NCBI GenBank assembly: GCA_047602575.1
Contig: JASGGY010000002.1
Coordinates: 62,001 to 126,000, forward strand
Length of the DNA stretch: 64,000 nt
Direction: 5' to 3'
Origin: UBA1366 sp047602575
GTDB taxonomy: Bacteria; Bacillota; Clostridia; Oscillospirales; Ruminococcaceae
Shown here piece after piece: positions 1 to 7,300 of the stretch. The translations under genes and the position numbers were made by a program. Position 1 is the stretch's first letter, and the number at the start of each line of letters is the position of its first letter. Under the pieces are notes generated by a model. That model ran no database searches. It had not been told where the DNA came from and was given only the letters and a program-made list of their open reading frames with translations.

Positions 1-6
1 GTTCCT

Positions 7-219
7 ATGTCAAACCAAAAGAAAAATAAATTTCAAAAAGCATGTGAACCCATGAAAAACCTTAATGTACTGTCCCCTGAGGAGCGAGAGGTAGCTGAAG
101 CAAAGCGCGAATACCAAAGGCGATGGAGAGCTGCAAACAAGGACAAGGTAAAAGAGCATAACCACCGCTTCTATGCGAAGCAGGCAGCAAAGCTCAAAAC
201 CCAAAAAGAAACCGCCTGA
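7..219 (+). CDS. Small basic hypothetical protein
   Basis: This 70-residue protein is rich in Lys, Arg, Gln and Glu. Its middle (YQRRWRAANKDKV) resembles a short basic helix of the kind seen in small phage or mobile-element proteins. No membrane segment or signal peptide is visible. The start lies at the window edge, so the ribosome site cannot be judged and the protein could begin earlier. It sits ahead of two small helix-turn-helix-like genes on the same strand, which fits a regulatory/replication block of the element. I do not recognise a function. Confidence 0.5.
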   Translation: MSNQKKNKFQKACEPMKNLNVLSPEEREVAEAKREYQRRWRAANKDKVKEHNHRFYAKQAAKLKTQKETA

Positions 220-349
220 GTACAGCGAATACTCAGACGGCAGCGGGTATCACGCCCACGAGAACACACCCAACGTTGAAATGCGTTCCTGCCTGTATTG
301 TACCCCAATTTCGGCGGGAATACAAGCCGATTACGGCAGAAAGGACGCC

Positions 350-538
350 ATGACCGAAATTAAAATTCCCCCAATGCGGAGTATCAAGCAGGCTGCGGCT
401 GAATGTTCAATTCCTGAGCATTTCCTCCGACAGCTCGTGAAGCAGAACAAAGTTGTTTACGTGAGAACAGGCACGAAAGCACTTGTTAATCTGGAGAGCC
501 TCGCCGCTTATCTGAGCAGCGGAGAGCAGGGGGCTTGA
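350..538 (+). CDS. Small excisionase/MerR-like helix-turn-helix protein
   Basis: The 62-residue protein has the layout of an excisionase-type winged HTH. A Ser-Ile-Lys-Gln-Ala-Ala helix is followed by a recognition helix (IPEHFLRQLVKQ), a short beta-hairpin (VVYVRTGTKALVN) and a last helix (LESLAAYL). The ATG at 350 has an AAAGGA site just upstream. A longer open frame from 173 overlaps the previous gene and is less likely. The next gene starts one base after this stop. Likely role: a DNA-binding regulator or excisionase-like factor of the element. This is inferred from the fold-like pattern only. Confidence 0.6.
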   Translation: MTEIKIPPMRSIKQAAAECSIPEHFLRQLVKQNKVVYVRTGTKALVNLESLAAYLSSGEQGA

Positions 539-539
539 C

Positions 540-830
540 ATGGTTAACATAATTGAGTATATCTCGACAGGTGCAGAGAATGCCGTTACACAAGCGAAAC
601 TTGCTGCGGTTCTGGGGGTGGAAACCCGAACAGTGCGCCAACTCATACACAAAGCCCGCTGTATGGGCGCGGTGATCTGCTCCACACCGGATGAACGCAC
701 TGGGGGCTATTATCTTCCCGCCTCGCCGGAGCAGGCAAAGCCCTATGTGCGGTTTCAGCAGTCCAGAAATAAGAGCGCACAGCGGGCGTTGAGAAGCGCT
801 GAGGATTATATTCAGGAACGGGAGGAATAA
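540..830 (+). CDS. Winged-helix DNA-binding protein
   Basis: The 96-residue protein has an N-terminal helix-turn-helix: VTQAKLAAVLGVETRTVRQLIHKAR reads as helix, turn and recognition helix. It is followed by a wing-like strand pair (GAVICSTPDERTGGYYLP). The rest is a charged helical tail. The ATG follows a GGGGG site and lies one base after the previous stop, so the two are probably co-translated. The primase fragment begins five bases downstream. Small proteins of this kind often accompany plasmid or ICE primases; the target here is unknown. Confidence 0.6.
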   Translation: MVNIIEYISTGAENAVTQAKLAAVLGVETRTVRQLIHKARCMGAVICSTPDERTGGYYLPASPEQAKPYVRFQQSRNKSAQRALRSAEDYIQEREE

Positions 831-835
831 CACCT

Positions 836-1318
836 GTGATAAACATCCAGTCAATCCCCGAAGCCCTGAAAGTATCCGCGTTGTTCTGCCTGTGGAGGTA
901 TGAGGAACGGAAAGGAAAACGTACCAAAGTTCCATATAACCCGCATACAAAGGGTAAGGCACAGCCGAACAACCCGGACACCTTCGCGCCCTTTGAGGTG
1001 GCGGTGAGCGCCGCAGATGGCTTTGACGGTGTCGGCATCGGGATTTTCGATGACGTCTGCGCGGTGGACATTGACCACTGCGTCAATCCTGAAACCGGCG
1101 AGGTTTCCCCGATGGCGCTTGGTATTGTGGAAACCATGCGTTCGTACACCGAGATAAGCCCGAGCGGAAAAGGTGTCCGGATTCTGTTCAAAGCACCCGG
1201 TAGCCGGTACGACAAGACGCGGTATTACATCAACAACCAGAAACGCGGACTTGAAATCTACGCAGCGGGTGTTACGCAGAAATACGTCACCGTAACGGGT
1301 AACGCATGCGCTTGTTGA
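836..1318 (+). pseudogene. Bifunctional primase-polymerase, N-terminal fragment
   Basis: The 160 residues match the N-terminal part of the archaeo-eukaryotic primase-polymerase family found on phages and ICEs. The catalytic acidic motif CAVDIDHC lies near residue 80, followed by YTEISPSGKGVRI and a GLEIYA segment. The GTG start is preceded by GGGAGG. The family normally continues for several hundred residues, often into a helicase. Here homology stops at VTGNA and the frame ends four codons later. A different open frame begins at the same place (1306), so this looks like a deletion or recombination junction. DNA synthesis by this fragment alone is doubtful. Confidence 0.75.
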
Positions 1319-1866
1319 AAGATGGTTTAATGAACGCATCTATGGAATTCACCAATGCTGACAACGAGCTTCTTGAAGCAGGAGATCTGTTTGAAGTTAA
1401 ACAAATGAGGTATCAGGACAACATTGAAAACCTCCTTGACCGCCTGAAGAAACCCGAAGTAAGCAAATTCGTGAATGAGTATATCAAGGATTACAAAATT
1501 TCGTCGGAAAATGAAATTGTTAAGCTGTATCTGTCAGAAGACGGGCGGCAGATTTCCACCGAGAGAATTAGGAACAACGGAATTTATGACAAGTCAGCCG
1601 ATTGCACGGAGTGTGAATTTTATCTTCCGTCCGGTTATCGCGTTGATCAGCGCAATGGGAGGACAAGGGTGGTGAATCAGCAGGGAGAAGCCGTATTCTT
1701 CCGACCTAAAAACGGAGAGCCTGTACTGTATAACCCTGATGAGCGCTACACTTTTACCATTCTTCAACACGCCGACCGGTCGCAGGGGTGGACGAAGCCG
1801 TCAAACGACTTATCAGTATCAAAACCGCCGCCCATTATAAGGGCAAATAAATCCCGCGGACGATAG
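1306..1866 (+). CDS. Hypothetical protein joined to primase fragment
   Basis: This open frame of 186 residues overlaps the broken end of the primase. The ATG at 1306 lies in the junction, and an in-frame ATG at 1330 is an alternative; neither has a strong ribosome site. The protein is soluble and charged. It has a helical part (residues 20-75) and a C-terminal part with YRVDQRNGRTRVVNQ and YNPDERYTFTILQHADRSQG. I do not recognise it. It may be the 3' part of a larger protein whose start was lost in the deletion that cut the primase. Confidence 0.4.
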   Translation: MRLLKDGLMNASMEFTNADNELLEAGDLFEVKQMRYQDNIENLLDRLKKPEVSKFVNEYIKDYKISSENEIVKLYLSEDGRQISTERIRNNGIYDKSADCTECEFYLPSGYRVDQRNGRTRVVNQQGEAVFFRPKNGEPVLYNPDERYTFTILQHADRSQGWTKPSNDLSVSKPPPIIRANKSRGR

Positions 1867-1884
1867 ACGATAGGAGGAACAACC

Positions 1885-2186
1885 GTGAAAAGCTTATACA
1901 ATGAAAAAGAGAACAGTTTTTTTTTTCGGAAAGCGATAACCGGATGTATGCTGTCGTTGATACCCGAGATGAAAATGACGGTTCCCGAACAGCTATACTG
2001 AAACGGATCGGCGGGAATGAAGAACCGCAGTACTGCGTTGCCAATGATGTTCGCTTGAAGGACGGACACATTGGTTTTTTCTTTATCAAACCATTTGACA
2101 ACCTGCACGATGCTGCCATTGAGTTCGAGCTGCAAAAGCATATTGCACCCTTACGACCGGTGTTGAACCGAACCGTGTCACGGTGA
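1885..2186 (+). pseudogene. Hypothetical gene interrupted at a T10 tract
   Basis: A strong AGGAGG site precedes a GTG at 1885 that encodes KSLYNEKENS and then enters ten consecutive T (1917-1926). In the sequence as given, the GTG frame leaves the tract in a foreign frame. One more T would give FFFSESDNRMYAVVDTRDEN and run on to the stop at 2184-2186, making a soluble protein of about 100 residues. The downstream part alone is open from 1944 but has no ribosome site. Either the gene is broken, or slippage on the homopolymer restores it. Function unknown. Confidence 0.55.
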
Positions 2187-2189
2187 CAC
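2175..2189. repeat. 15-bp palindrome, copy 1
   Basis: Perfect GTGTCACGGTGACAC, overlapping the last codons of the interrupted 1.9-kb gene and lying upstream of the gene at 2253. It is one of seven identical-type copies in the element (GTGTCAC-S-GTGACAC) and probably a protein-binding site. Confidence 0.8.
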
Positions 2190-2252
2190 AAAATTATTAT
2201 GAGGAAAATTATTGGATATTGCTGGAAAATATGCTATACTGGAGGGAAGCAA

Positions 2253-2603
2253 GTGGAAACAGTGTTTTACATACTGATCGGCTTCGTCACATATTTCGTC
2301 GCTATATTGTTAAGAGGAGAGTCCGCAATGAACGAGCGAGATATTGCCGAAGCTGCACGGAGAGCAGAACGTGAAAAGTGGCTGACCCCGCAGCAGATGG
2401 AAATAAAAAAGCGCATTGAAGATCTGACGGAAATGTCTGAAAACTGGCAGAAACAAGCTGAGCAAATTGCCGTTCTTGAGAAAAGAACCATGGAGCTGGA
2501 GCAGCTGAACTATCTGAAAGATGAAAAGATTCATGAACTGGAACAGCAATTGAAGCAATCAAACGGCATCGTCTGTCCGAAAGAAAATACCCGCGGCAGA
2601 TAA
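2253..2603 (+). CDS. Small membrane-anchored coiled-coil protein
   Basis: The 116-residue protein starts at GTG 2253, seven bases after GGAGGG. An upstream in-frame ATG at 2199 lacks such a site. One N-terminal membrane segment (VFYILIGFVTYFVAILL) is followed by a long charged region that looks like a coiled coil, with heptad-like stretches such as LEKRTMELEQLNYLKDEKI and ending at LEQQLKQSNG. The C-terminus is probably cytoplasmic. A palindrome copy flanks the gene on each side. Function unknown; a membrane-tethered helper of the transfer machinery is one guess. Confidence 0.6.
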   Translation: METVFYILIGFVTYFVAILLRGESAMNERDIAEAARRAEREKWLTPQQMEIKKRIEDLTEMSENWQKQAEQIAVLEKRTMELEQLNYLKDEKIHELEQQLKQSNGIVCPKENTRGR

Positions 2604-2606
2604 CCG

Positions 2607-2621
2607 TGTCACGGTGACACG
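2607..2621. repeat. 15-bp palindrome, copy 2
   Basis: Perfect GTGTCACGGTGACAC, four bases after the stop of the coiled-coil gene and 36 bp before the -35 box of the toxin-antitoxin operon. Confidence 0.8.
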
Positions 2622-2656
2622 ATTTTTGCATAAATCAATAATTTCTGTAAAAAGTA

Positions 2657-2685
2657 TTGACGTACAGATAAATGTACGCTATAAT
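2657..2685 (+). promoter_or_regulatory. Toxin-antitoxin promoter with operator
   Basis: TTGACG, a 17-bp spacer and TATAAT form a good sigma-A promoter. An inverted repeat CGTACA-N6-TGTACG (2661-2678) lies between the two boxes. YefM-type antitoxins are known to repress their own operon through TGTACA-cored sites, so this is a likely autoregulatory operator. AGGAGGGG follows 10 bp downstream as the ribosome site. Confidence 0.75.
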
Positions 2686-2705
2686 AAAAGCAGGAGGGGA
2701 TATTT

Positions 2706-2954
2706 ATGCTGAATATTAACATCACAAGCTTCCGCAAGGACATTTTTCATACGCTGGAGAACACGATTCGGTATAACGAGCCGGTGAATGTGAGTACAAA
2801 GGACGGCAATGTGGTCATCCTGAGCGAAGAAGAATATCGCGGATTAATGGAAACGCTTTCTCTTTCGTCCATTCCCGGCATGAAGGAAAAAATAATCGAC
2901 GGACTCAATACACCGCTCTCGGAATGTGTTCCCGAAAGCGAGGTTCAATGGTAG
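2706..2954 (+). CDS. YefM/Phd-type antitoxin
   Basis: The 82-residue protein has the Phd/YefM pattern. A MLNINITSFRKDIFHTLE start and a NEPVNVSTKDGNVVILSEEEY core form the DNA-binding/dimer fold. An acidic, Pro-containing tail (TPLSECVPESEVQW) would wrap the toxin. AGGAGGGG lies before the ATG. The toxin ATG follows the stop with no gap. The expected role is neutralising the RelE-fold toxin at 2955 and repressing the operon through the TGTACA-type operator. Length and order are typical of the family, so the pair should stabilise the element in its host. Confidence 0.85.
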   Translation: MLNINITSFRKDIFHTLENTIRYNEPVNVSTKDGNVVILSEEEYRGLMETLSLSSIPGMKEKIIDGLNTPLSECVPESEVQW

Positions 2955-3218
2955 ATGTATCAGATTTCCTATACCAAAACCGCGTTAAAAGACATTCCAA
3001 AACTGAAATCAGCTCACCTTGATAAAACGGCGTTGAATCTGATCGAAATTCTCAAGGAAAATCCGTATCAGTCGCCGCCGTCCTACGAGAAGCTGGTGGG
3101 GGATTTGCAGGGCGTGTATTCCAGAAGGATCAACGTCAAGCACAGGATAGTTTATGCTGTTGACGAAGAATCGAAAACAGTGAAAATCATCAGCCTTTGG
3201 ACGCATTATGAACGATAA
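2955..3218 (+). CDS. YoeB/Txe-type RelE-fold toxin
   Basis: The 87-residue protein carries family hallmarks of the YoeB/Txe mRNA interferases: a YTKTALKDIPKLK start, PPSYEKLVGDLQGVYSRRINVKHRIVYAVDE in the core, and a KIISLWTHYER end. The Arg-rich RRINVKHRIVY segment and the C-terminal HYER match the usual positions of the catalytic groups. Such toxins cut mRNA on the ribosome. The gene directly abuts the antitoxin and looks intact. Just after the stop lie two palindromes (3225-3264). Confidence 0.87.
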   Translation: MYQISYTKTALKDIPKLKSAHLDKTALNLIEILKENPYQSPPSYEKLVGDLQGVYSRRINVKHRIVYAVDEESKTVKIISLWTHYER

Positions 3219-3224
3219 CCGGTT

Positions 3225-3264
3225 GTGACATCGTGTCACCCGCAACATCGTGTCACCGTGACAC
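3225..3264. repeat. Palindrome cluster, copy 3 plus inverted-type site
   Basis: GTGACATCGTGTCAC at 3225-3239 is an everted version of the same half-sites. GTGTCACCGTGACAC at 3250-3264 is a perfect copy. The two centres are 25 bp apart. They end about 20 bp before the start codon at 3285 and could control the lipoprotein gene. Confidence 0.75.
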
Positions 3265-3284
3265 ACCAACAAGGAGGGACGCAT

Positions 3285-4225
3285 ATGTTAAATAAAAAAC
3301 TGCTCTGCGCGGCGCTGACACTGACCGCCGCCGTTGTACTGACCGCCTGCGGCAAGCAAGCAGAAACCACACAGCCCGCCGTTACGTTGGGGACGGACTC
3401 CCCTGCGGTTACGACCGCGCCGGCTGACACGTCCCTGCCCCAGGTGACGACTGCACCGATCACCACGACCGGCGCACCGGTGCAGACGTGCGTAACCTCC
3501 GTCACCACCGTTCCCGCAATCACGACGACGCTTCCGGCATCGGATGAGCAGCCCGCAAAGACTTCCGCCGACGTGATGCCAGTGACGACAAAGAAAACCA
3601 CTACGACGGTGAAACAGACCACCACCGCAGCCAAAACCACAGCCGCACCCCAGACAACCACCAAGAAAAAGACCACCACTCCGAAAAAAACCTCTGGTTG
3701 GACGGATTGGTTCGGCACCACCTACAAGGACTATCCGACCGATAAGCTGACGGGTGTGCTGCTGTCTTACTATAACATCTCGCATAACAAGGCAACCAAG
3801 GCGGATATTGCGGCGGTGGAGCAGGATTGTATTGATTATGCGTTGGAGTTGAATGGCAAAAAATCAATTTATGTCGCGATGTATGACGAAACATCTAAAT
3901 TCAAATATCCCATCAAGCTTGAATATCATCCGGAATTCTGTGCATGGGAAGATGATGCAAGAAATTCTAACGCCGGCAAGTATGGTAGCTCAGATTTTAA
4001 CCCAGGTGTGGGGTTTGATGACTATAATCTTTCCGATACATCGCTGATGATGTGTTAAGCGATATGAAACGGCTTCAGAAAGCTTGTTATGCGCAACTTT
4101 TTGTTTTTGATGATAGTGATGCACCAACTTGGTTTGATTTTGAGATTTACCGAGAACCTCGAAATGATAGTATCAATGATTGCACATTCGGTTGGAAAGC
4201 ATATACCTTAGTATTCCTATATTAA
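3285..4225 (+). pseudogene. Thr-rich lipoprotein, frameshifted near its end
   Basis: The start at ATG 3285 follows GGAGGG. A lipobox (VVLTACGK) near residue 21 predicts a lipid-anchored exported protein. Residues 25-140 are a Thr/Lys/Pro-rich linker, followed by a small C-terminal domain beginning WTDWFGTTYKDYP. The zero frame stops at 4058. Reading on with one base added near 4042 gives ADDVLSDMKRLQKACYAQ and then FDFEIYREPRNDS, reaching a stop at 4225. The sequence therefore carries a one-base deletion or an error. Similar linkers occur at 22,996 and 49,331. The substrate or partner is unknown. Confidence 0.7.
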
Positions 4226-4243
4226 TTTAATAAACCCACGCAG

Positions 4244-4278
4244 AATGCGGTACAGAAATGTGCCGCATTTTTCTTTTT
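4244..4278 (+). terminator. Intrinsic terminator after lipoprotein
   Basis: AATGCGGTAC pairs with GTGCCGCATT across a 6-base loop and is followed by a T-rich run. It separates the lipoprotein gene from the adhesin gene. Confidence 0.8.
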
Positions 4279-4343
4279 CCTAAATTCGACTGAGTGTCTT
4301 TATATAAACAAAAATTTAATCATATCGAAAGGACAAGATTGAA

Positions 4344-7300
4344 ATGAAGAAAAAAAGCATTTTCAAGAGAATCATCAGCTTGGCTGCTGCCGGTGTAATG
4401 ATGCTCACGGCAAACGTGGCGGCGCTGGAGGCTGCCGCTTCCGAGGTATCGCTTAATTCTCCTAGAAATGGCGTGTCAGCGTCAGAAATCCCGCACCTCA
4501 ACATCCCCGACAGTATTCTCTCTACGGTGGATGGAGAAAAAGCGCTGAAAGCGTTGAATTACGCAGCGACCGGCTCATATCTCGTTGAAGGTTCCGCGCT
4601 GTATCAGTTTGAGCTGGATGACAGCGACACCCTGGGGCTTTGCGTACAGCCAGGCAAAGAAGTCCGTACATACGACCAGTATGTCGAGGACGGAGAGAAA
4701 TGGGACGGCAGCGACTATGCAGGAGCAAGCACATATTGGGCAAAAATCAACAGTATCAAAGGCGCTCCATATACACTTGCACTCATCAGCTATTACGGCT
4801 ATCCCAATGCGTCGGAGAACAACGCATATTTTTATGCCTCACAGCTTTTGATGTGGGAAGTGGTAATGGGTTTCCGAAGCCCAGTCACAATGCAAGCTAA
4901 CAATGGAAAAGACACAACAACATTTGCGAATTACACCACCCGGCTGCGGAACTACTATGTCGCACCCAGCGATACCAGCAGCGATTACTATGCTTCTAAA
5001 ACAGCCGTGCAGGCAGCTTACGATCGAATTGTGAGCAAAGTAACATCACATAGTCTGTTCACTTCGACTTTAGGCGAAAAACCCTCAGAACCCAAAGAAT
5101 ACACGCTCAAATACAACTCTGAAAAAAAGCGCTGGGAAAACACCATCACAGTCGGAACAAAGTGGGTTTCCGATTCTAATTTTGTGAATCAGCTAAAAGC
5201 AGCCGGTTATTCCGTGTCAACTGCTGTTTCCGGCAGCAATACGGTTTTAACCGTTTACAGCGCGATAAAATCTGGTTCTGCCAACACGATCAAAGTAACA
5301 AAGACTTCCACAGCCACCTGCGCTGACGGTACGATCGGACAAATGGTGCTGAACACCGGCACCTCTCAAACCCTTGTAAAAAACGCACAAGCCGACCCTG
5401 TTTCCGGCTATCTCAAGCTCAACTATGCTAACACCTACGACTACACCGTCAATAAAACCTACTACAACAGCACCACAGGCACAGCAATCACCGCCACGGC
5501 GCTCCTGCGCTCCGGCACAGCATTCAAGATCTACTATACCGCCACCAACGGCAGCAAGTACTACGTCACCGCCACCGGCAGCAGCGGTACTTACAGCTTC
5601 ACCGGCATTGCAACCACCGCCGGCGCAGCAGCCGGCACGACATTCAACCTTTCTTCCACCACCCAGTTTACAATCGCCGGTATGCCCTCCGGTAAATACA
5701 CGCTCGAGGAAACCTCCACCCCGGCGGGCTTTAAAAAGGCGACCAGCAAAACCATCACCATTGGTTCGGCTGATGTTTCTTCTTCTGTCCAGAACAACAC
5801 CATCAACACCGAGCATACTACCGTCGCGCTGACTAAGGAGCTGAACGATACCACCACGGTGGAAGCGCAGACGTACTTCCAGCAGGGCGCAATCAGCTTT
5901 CTTGCTTACTACATCGACGGTTCCGGCACACGGCAGTATCTCCTGCTCGACCGCACAGCCGGCAGGAATAAGCTCACCAACGCCTTGTATACCGGCAACG
6001 GATCTGCGTATACCTACAACTGCCGCGCATCCACGCTGACCACGGACACCGGAACATCCCGCCAGCTCAACGATGCCGGCACAGGATACACAACCGAAAC
6101 CTACACCGGCTGGCTGCTCGCATCCGGACACACCACCACCCGCAGCAGCGCAACGGTTCTGTATCCGTATGCCTACTATTTCCCCTCTACCTCCGGCACA
6201 ATCACAACAACCACCGGCGCGGATACCTATTCTTCTTCTTTCGGCAAGATAAATTTGACCAACGTCCCCGTTGACGACGAGGGCGAACCCCTTACCGTCT
6301 ACTTCGAGGAAATCTCGACCCTGACCGGCTGGGGATATACCGGTGATACCTACAGCACTTCCACCTATGCTCCCAACGGTCCGATTGTATTCAATGATTC
6401 CGACGGTGATGCCGAGCTGGGCAATGCCCCGTATTTCTATCAAGTGCAGCTGACCAAAAGCGACGACGGATCAGCCCCCCTCGCCGGCGCGGAGTACGCA
6501 ATCACACAGTATGTCCGCGATGCAACCGCAGCGGATCTGGCGGCAGCCGTCACCATCGACGGAACAGTATACACCAGCAGCGCCAAAGCGTATGTCATCC
6601 GCGATGATGCTGTGTACAAGATAATTGAAACACAGACCACCGACGAGGACGGCATCGCATCGTTCAGCGCGGATCTGTATAACGGTGAGTCCTATTATTT
6701 GTTAGAAACCATTGCACCGTCCGGCTATCTGATCAACGCGAACATCCTTGACATTACACAGGACGCACCGGCATCCAGCACCATCCTGCCGGCTGCGCGC
6801 CCGATCTATGCGGTATCTGAAACCGATGACCTGATCCCCGGACAGATCAATATCGTCAAAACGGACAGCGTAACCGCAAAACCCGTTTCCGGCGCGAAGT
6901 TCAGCGTAACAACTGATCAGACCATCATGTATCAGGGAAGAACCTACACTGCCGGGCAGATCGTTGCGACCATGACAACCGACGGGCAGGGCAAGGCATC
7001 CGTTACCGGGCTGCCGGTGGGTGCGGGATATGCCAACACCTATACAGTGAAAGAAATATCTGTCCCTGCGCCGTATCTGCTCGAAAGCGACAAGCTGCCG
7101 GTGCAGTTTACTTCGGATAATTTCAACGGCACATTTGCCGCCGTTACGCTGGAGCTGACCAATACGCAGATGCCAATTCAAGTTATAATCCACAAGGTAA
7201 GCGCCACCAACTCTGGAGCTTCACTCGCCGGCGCGGTATTTACGATTATACCGATGCAGGATTATCTTGCAGCTGACGGCACAAAGCTGCAAACCATGAT

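Noticed and set aside
173..349. N-terminal extension of the small HTH gene (start at 173)
   Set aside because: It overlaps the previous gene and has no ribosome site; ATG 350 has AAAGGA and gives a compact HTH.
3236..3785. Long minus-strand frames opposite the Thr-rich lipoprotein
   Set aside because: They are Val/Gly-rich shadows of the repetitive Thr/Pro linker with no start signals.
5247..6443. 398-codon minus-strand frame opposite the adhesin
   Set aside because: It is a compositional shadow of Thr/Gly-rich coding DNA; there is no ribosome site and no recognisable motif.
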